Shown here piece after piece: positions 61,296 to 64,000 of a DNA stretch of 64,000 bases. Where the stretch lies: positions 124,001-188,000 of the forward strand of contig NZ_JACSQU010000003.1 of NCBI RefSeq assembly GCF_014836405.1, in the 5' to 3' direction. This DNA is from Brevundimonas guildfordensis. GTDB lineage: Bacteria > Pseudomonadota > Alphaproteobacteria > Caulobacterales > Caulobacteraceae. The notes under the pieces were generated by a model. The model was not told where the DNA came from, ran no database searches, and saw only the letters and a list, made by a program, of their open reading frames with translations. A program made the translations under genes and the position numbers. Numbering within the stretch: position 1 is the first letter of the stretch; each line of letters opens with the position of its first letter.

Positions 61296-62093
61296 TCAGA
61301 CGTCCAGATCCATGACGACCGGGGCGTGGTCGCTGGGCCGTTCCCATTCGCGCACGGTGTCCAGAATGCGGGCGCTGCCCTTGACCACGGCGGGCGTCAG
61401 GCCCGGCGACGTCCACAGGTGGTCGAGCCGCAGGCCCCGGTTGGACTTGCGGAAATCCTTGGCGCGGTAGCTCCACCAACTGGCCAGCTTGACCGGATCG
61501 GGGATCTGGTCGCGGAGCACATCGGTGAAACCGCCGGCGTCCTGCAGCCGGTACAGGGTCTCGACCTCGCCGGGGGTGTGGCTGACCACCTTGGACATGA
61601 AGCGGTGGTTCCAGACGTCGTTCTCGCCCGGCGCGATGTTGAAGTCGCCGGCCAGGACCAGAGGGCGCTGGCGGTCGCGGGTCTTCATCTCGGCGGTCAG
61701 CCGTTCATAGAAGTCCATCTTGTGATCGAACTTGGGGTTCAGCGCCCGATCCGGCAGGTCGCCGCCCGCCGGGATGTAGAAGTTCTGCACCTCCACCCCT
61801 TCGACCACGGCCGAGACGCAGCGGGCGTGGCCTTCGCGGCAGACGTCTAGCTTGGGGCTGTCGAGGATGGGCAGGCGGCTGGCGATGGCCACCCCGTGCC
61901 ACCCCTTCTGACCGCCGACGCGCAGGTAGGGCAGCCCCATGTCGATGAAGGCCTGCCGCGGAAACTGGTCCTCGGTGCATTTGATCTCCTGCAGGCACAG
62001 GACGTCCGGGGCGTGTTCAGCGACGAAGCGGGCGACCTGATCGATGCGCAGGCGGACCGAGTTGATGTTCCAGGTGACGATGCGAAGGCTCAT
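61296..62093 (-). CDS. xth: Exodeoxyribonuclease III
   Basis: This enzyme acts on abasic sites and 3' ends in DNA repair. The 265-residue protein has the EEP nuclease fold: VTWNINSVRLR at the start, VLCLQEIKCTEDQFP with the catalytic glutamate, VLAGDFNIAPGENDVWN, and the C-terminal DHAPVVMDL with Asp-His. It converges with the permease gene, eight bases apart. Confidence 0.95.
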   Translation of the reverse strand: MSLRIVTWNINSVRLRIDQVARFVAEHAPDVLCLQEIKCTEDQFPRQAFIDMGLPYLRVGGQKGWHGVAIASRLPILDSPKLDVCREGHARCVSAVVEGVEVQNFYIPAGGDLPDRALNPKFDHKMDFYERLTAEMKTRDRQRPLVLAGDFNIAPGENDVWNHRFMSKVVSHTPGEVETLYRLQDAGGFTDVLRDQIPDPVKLASWWSYRAKDFRKSNRGLRLDHLWTSPGLTPAVVKGSARILDTVREWERPSDHAPVVMDLDV

Positions 62094-62137
62094 GACCGGG
62101 CCTTAGCAGGTCATGGCGCCGGGGTCTAAGCGCCACG

Positions 62138-62167
62138 AAAAAAGCGCCCGGAGCAGCGTCCGGGCGC
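62138..62167 (-). terminator. Rho-independent terminator between the LolA-type gene and xth
   Basis: GCGCCCGG and CCGGGCGC pair around eight bases and are followed on the minus strand by six T. It lies 145 bases behind the LolA-type stop and 45 bases ahead of xth. Confidence 0.85.
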
Positions 62168-62311
62168 ATGAAGTTCGTCTCTCTCGCCGCCAGGCGGGGA
62201 TGAATCCGTGGCGGGCGGGACGGCCGCCGCCGTCCTGTGCTCAAAGTGTCACGGCCTATGAAAAAGGTCAAACCGTCACAAATTCGCCCTGCTTCCTTGT
62301 CTGGCGATGGA

Positions 62312-62953
62312 TCAGTTGCGACGGTTTCGCCGTGTCGGGTCGCGCAACTGGAACAGGCTGGCGGCCAGGCCAGGCGCGGGCTGCAGGGTCGTCAGCTGCA
62401 CCCGCGTGCGCGACCCTTGCGCGTCGGTGATCGTCCACTCCTGCAGGCGCACAGGCGATCCGGCGAAGGCCAGGATGACCGACCCCTCGTTGGGACGACG
62501 CGCGTCGCGGGCGGTTATGGCGAAGGCGCCGGAGTCCATGCGCGTCACGCGGTCGATCTTGACGCCCTGATCCAGTCGGACCTCGCGCGCCAGGAAGGTC
62601 GAAAGCGGCGTCTGGCCCAGCGGCGCCTGGCGGAAGACGTTTAGGCGCGGGTCCCAGCGGCTGACGTTGTTGCCGTCGGCCACCACCAGCAGGCCCGCGG
62701 GCTCGGTGTATTCGAACCGCATCTTGCCGGGGCGTTGCAGATAATAACGGCCGGTGCGGCGTTGATTGTTCGGCCCGGTCTCGACGAAGGCCCCCTGAGC
62801 CGTCGTCATGGCGGTCAGATAGGTCTGGGCCTGACGCAGCACGGCCTGATCCTCGGCGGACAAACCGGCCTGCGCCAGGACAGCGGCGGGGGCGGCGGCG
62901 AGCGCCACCACGGCGGCGGAGCCGAGACCAAAGGCGCGGCGGGAAATGCTCAT
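62312..62953 (-). CDS. lolA: LolA-type outer-membrane lipoprotein carrier protein
   Basis: LolA carries lipoproteins through the periplasm. The 213-residue protein has an N-terminal signal with Arg-Arg (SISRRAFGLGSAAVVALAAA), then AQTYLTAMTTAQGAFVE and the family block RTGRYYLQRPGKMRFEYTEP. The twin arginine hints at Tat-type export, but the motif is incomplete. Caulobacterales carry this gene between ftsK and xth, as here. Confidence 0.85.
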   Translation of the reverse strand: MSISRRAFGLGSAAVVALAAAPAAVLAQAGLSAEDQAVLRQAQTYLTAMTTAQGAFVETGPNNQRRTGRYYLQRPGKMRFEYTEPAGLLVVADGNNVSRWDPRLNVFRQAPLGQTPLSTFLAREVRLDQGVKIDRVTRMDSGAFAITARDARRPNEGSVILAFAGSPVRLQEWTITDAQGSRTRVQLTTLQPAPGLAASLFQLRDPTRRNRRN

Positions 62954-63078
62954 GTCTTTTCTTCTCCCGTTCTGAACGGTTTTGGACCCGATCAGGTTGA
63001 GCGCTGCATCCGGCAGGCTGATGACGCCAGCCTGACCATATTCCGGCGCTCCGATGAAGCGGCGTTCATTGATTAAGT

Positions 63079-63118
63079 GTCCTAGCGCTCGCCGCGCGGC
63101 GGCTCGCTGCTTGAGGAC
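63079..63118 (+). repeat. Dispersed hairpin element, copy 5
   Basis: GTCCT, AGC, GCTCGCCGC, GCG, GCGGCTCGC, TGCTTG, AGGAC. It has the same geometry as the other copies, with two mismatches in the 9-base arms. It lies in the 297-base ftsK-lolA gap, facing copy 6; nothing else is seen there. Confidence 0.7.
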
Positions 63119-63174
63119 GTGAGGCGTTTAAGCGTCGATTGAAGCGCACGGTTCCCAAGGGGGCGCTCGTGGTT

Positions 63175-63216
63175 AGCGCTGAAGCAGCGAGCGAACGCGT
63201 CGCGAGCGATAGCGCT
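63175..63216 (-). repeat. Dispersed hairpin element, copy 6 (behind ftsK)
   Basis: On the minus strand AGCGCT, a 9-base arm, CGC-type loop, a second 9-base arm and TGCTTC then AGCGCT. The tail differs by one base from TGCTTG. It starts 35 bases after the ftsK stop, in the same direction. Confidence 0.6.
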
Positions 63217-63250
63217 GGCGGCGCAGCCGCCGCTTCGGCCGCCAGGCCGA

Positions 63251-64000
63251 TCACACCATGGGAGGAGGACCGGCCAGCACCTCGCGCTTTCCGGCGTGGT
63301 TGGCCGGGCTGACGACGCCTTCCTGCTCCATGCGTTCGATCAGGGTGGCGGCGCGGTTGTAGCCGATCTGCAGGCGGCGCTGGACGTAGGAGGTCGAGGC
63401 CTTGCGGTCGCGCGTGACCACGGCCACGGCGCGGTCATACAGGTCGTCGCCGGTGCCGCCGCCTTCATCGCCCATGGCGCCGTCGCCGTCGCCGTCGGGC
63501 TCGTCGGTGATCAGGTCGAGGTATTCCGGCTCGGCCTGGGCCCGCAGGTGTTTGCAGACCTCTTCGACCTCCTGGTCGCCGACGAAGGGGCCGTGCAGGC
63601 GGGTGATGCGTCCGCCGCCAGCCATATAGAGCATGTCGCCCTGGCCCAGCAGCTGCTCGCCGCCCTGTTCGCCCAGGATGGTGCGGCTGTCGATCTTTGA
63701 CGTGACCTGGAAGCTGATCCGGGTCGGGAAGTTGGCCTTGATGGTGCCGGTGATGACGTCCACCGACGGGCGCTGGGTGGCCATGATCAGGTGGATGCCC
63801 GCCGCGCGCGCCATCTGGGCCAGGCGCTGGACGGCGCCCTCCACGTCCTTGCCCGCGACCAGCATCAGGTCGGCCATCTCGTCCATGACTACGACCAGAT
63901 AGGGCATGGGTTCGGGGCGGATTTTCTCGGACTCATAAACCGGGCGGCCCTGTTCGTCGAAACCGGTCTGGACCGTGCGCTCGAAATGCTCGCCCTTTTC
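63251..64000 (-). CDS. ftsK: DNA translocase FtsK, C-terminal part (5' end outside the window)
   Basis: About 249 residues are visible. They include [19 protein letters not shown] (Walker B region), [20 protein letters not shown] and [20 protein letters not shown]. The C-terminal gamma domain ([29 protein letters not shown]) reads KOPS sequences. FtsK pumps DNA at the septum. The frame continues in phase to the window edge. Confidence 0.96.
   Translation of the reverse strand, partial: EKGEHFERTVQTGFDEQGRPVYESEKIRPEPMPYLVVVMDEMADLMLVAGKDVEGAVQRLAQMARAAGIHLIMATQRPSVDVITGTIKANFPTRISFQVTSKIDSRTILGEQGGEQLLGQGDMLYMAGGGRITRLHGPFVGDQEVEEVCKHLRAQAEPEYLDLITDEPDGDGDGAMGDEGGGTGDDLYDRAVAVVTRDRKASTSYVQRRLQIGYNRAATLIERMEQEGVVSPANHAGKREVLAGPPPMV

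Overview
The window reads as the replication-origin region of a Caulobacterales chromosome, most likely Brevundimonas or a close relative. The support is high GC coding sequence throughout and gene orders known from Caulobacter crescentus: hemE next to a putative kinase/pyrophosphorylase gene across the origin, then rho-mnmE-mnmG-rsmG-parA-parB-holA-lptE-leuS, then ntrZ, a CenR-like regulator and ftsK. There are also GANTC (CcrM) sites clustered at the origin and four parS sites. No database search was possible, so genus and gene symbols rest on recognition of families and synteny.

Layout. 1-4208 is housekeeping: a Rieske protein cut by the window edge, gpsA, tsaD, and divergent hemC-hemD. 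4256-4331 is tRNA-Thr(CGU). 4337-17695 is an integrative element in that tRNA gene, bounded by a 23-bp att duplication. It carries a hypothetical protein/PIN nuclease pair, an hsdR-hsdM-hsdS operon ending in an RNase H-like fourth gene, a Bro-N protein, a serine recombinase, a polymerase-like protein coupled to the tyrosine integrase, and matching putative integrase arm sites at both ends. 17750-34042 holds two unrelated glutamate dehydrogenases, metK, argG, a secreted sugar-dehydrogenase-like protein, a Usp protein, an AI-2E-family permease, a HerA/YjgR ATPase, and mltA with a Tim44-like gene. 34280-38896 has secB, an ABM-domain protein and the operon DUF299-maf-aroE-coaE-dnaQ running away from the origin.

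38897-39380 is the probable oriC. From there hemE-hemH-hemJ, rho, a DUF6489-type gene, mnmE, mnmG, rsmG, parA and parB run on the plus strand with parS sites interspersed. holA, lptE, leuS and a DUF3576-type lipoprotein run the other way. 55184-64000 has ntrZ, thiE, a YggS-type gene, a CenR-like response regulator, a LysR regulator, a 40-residue membrane peptide, an SLC13-type permease, xth, a LolA-type gene and the 3' part of ftsK.

The least explained parts are: the island, especially its polymerase-like/integrase operon, its 31-bp direct repeats and its two possible defence modules; a candidate C-rich-loop sRNA behind an RpoH-type promoter near 29.4 kb; two weaker sRNA candidates; and a family of six dispersed hairpin elements, five of them just behind stop codons.
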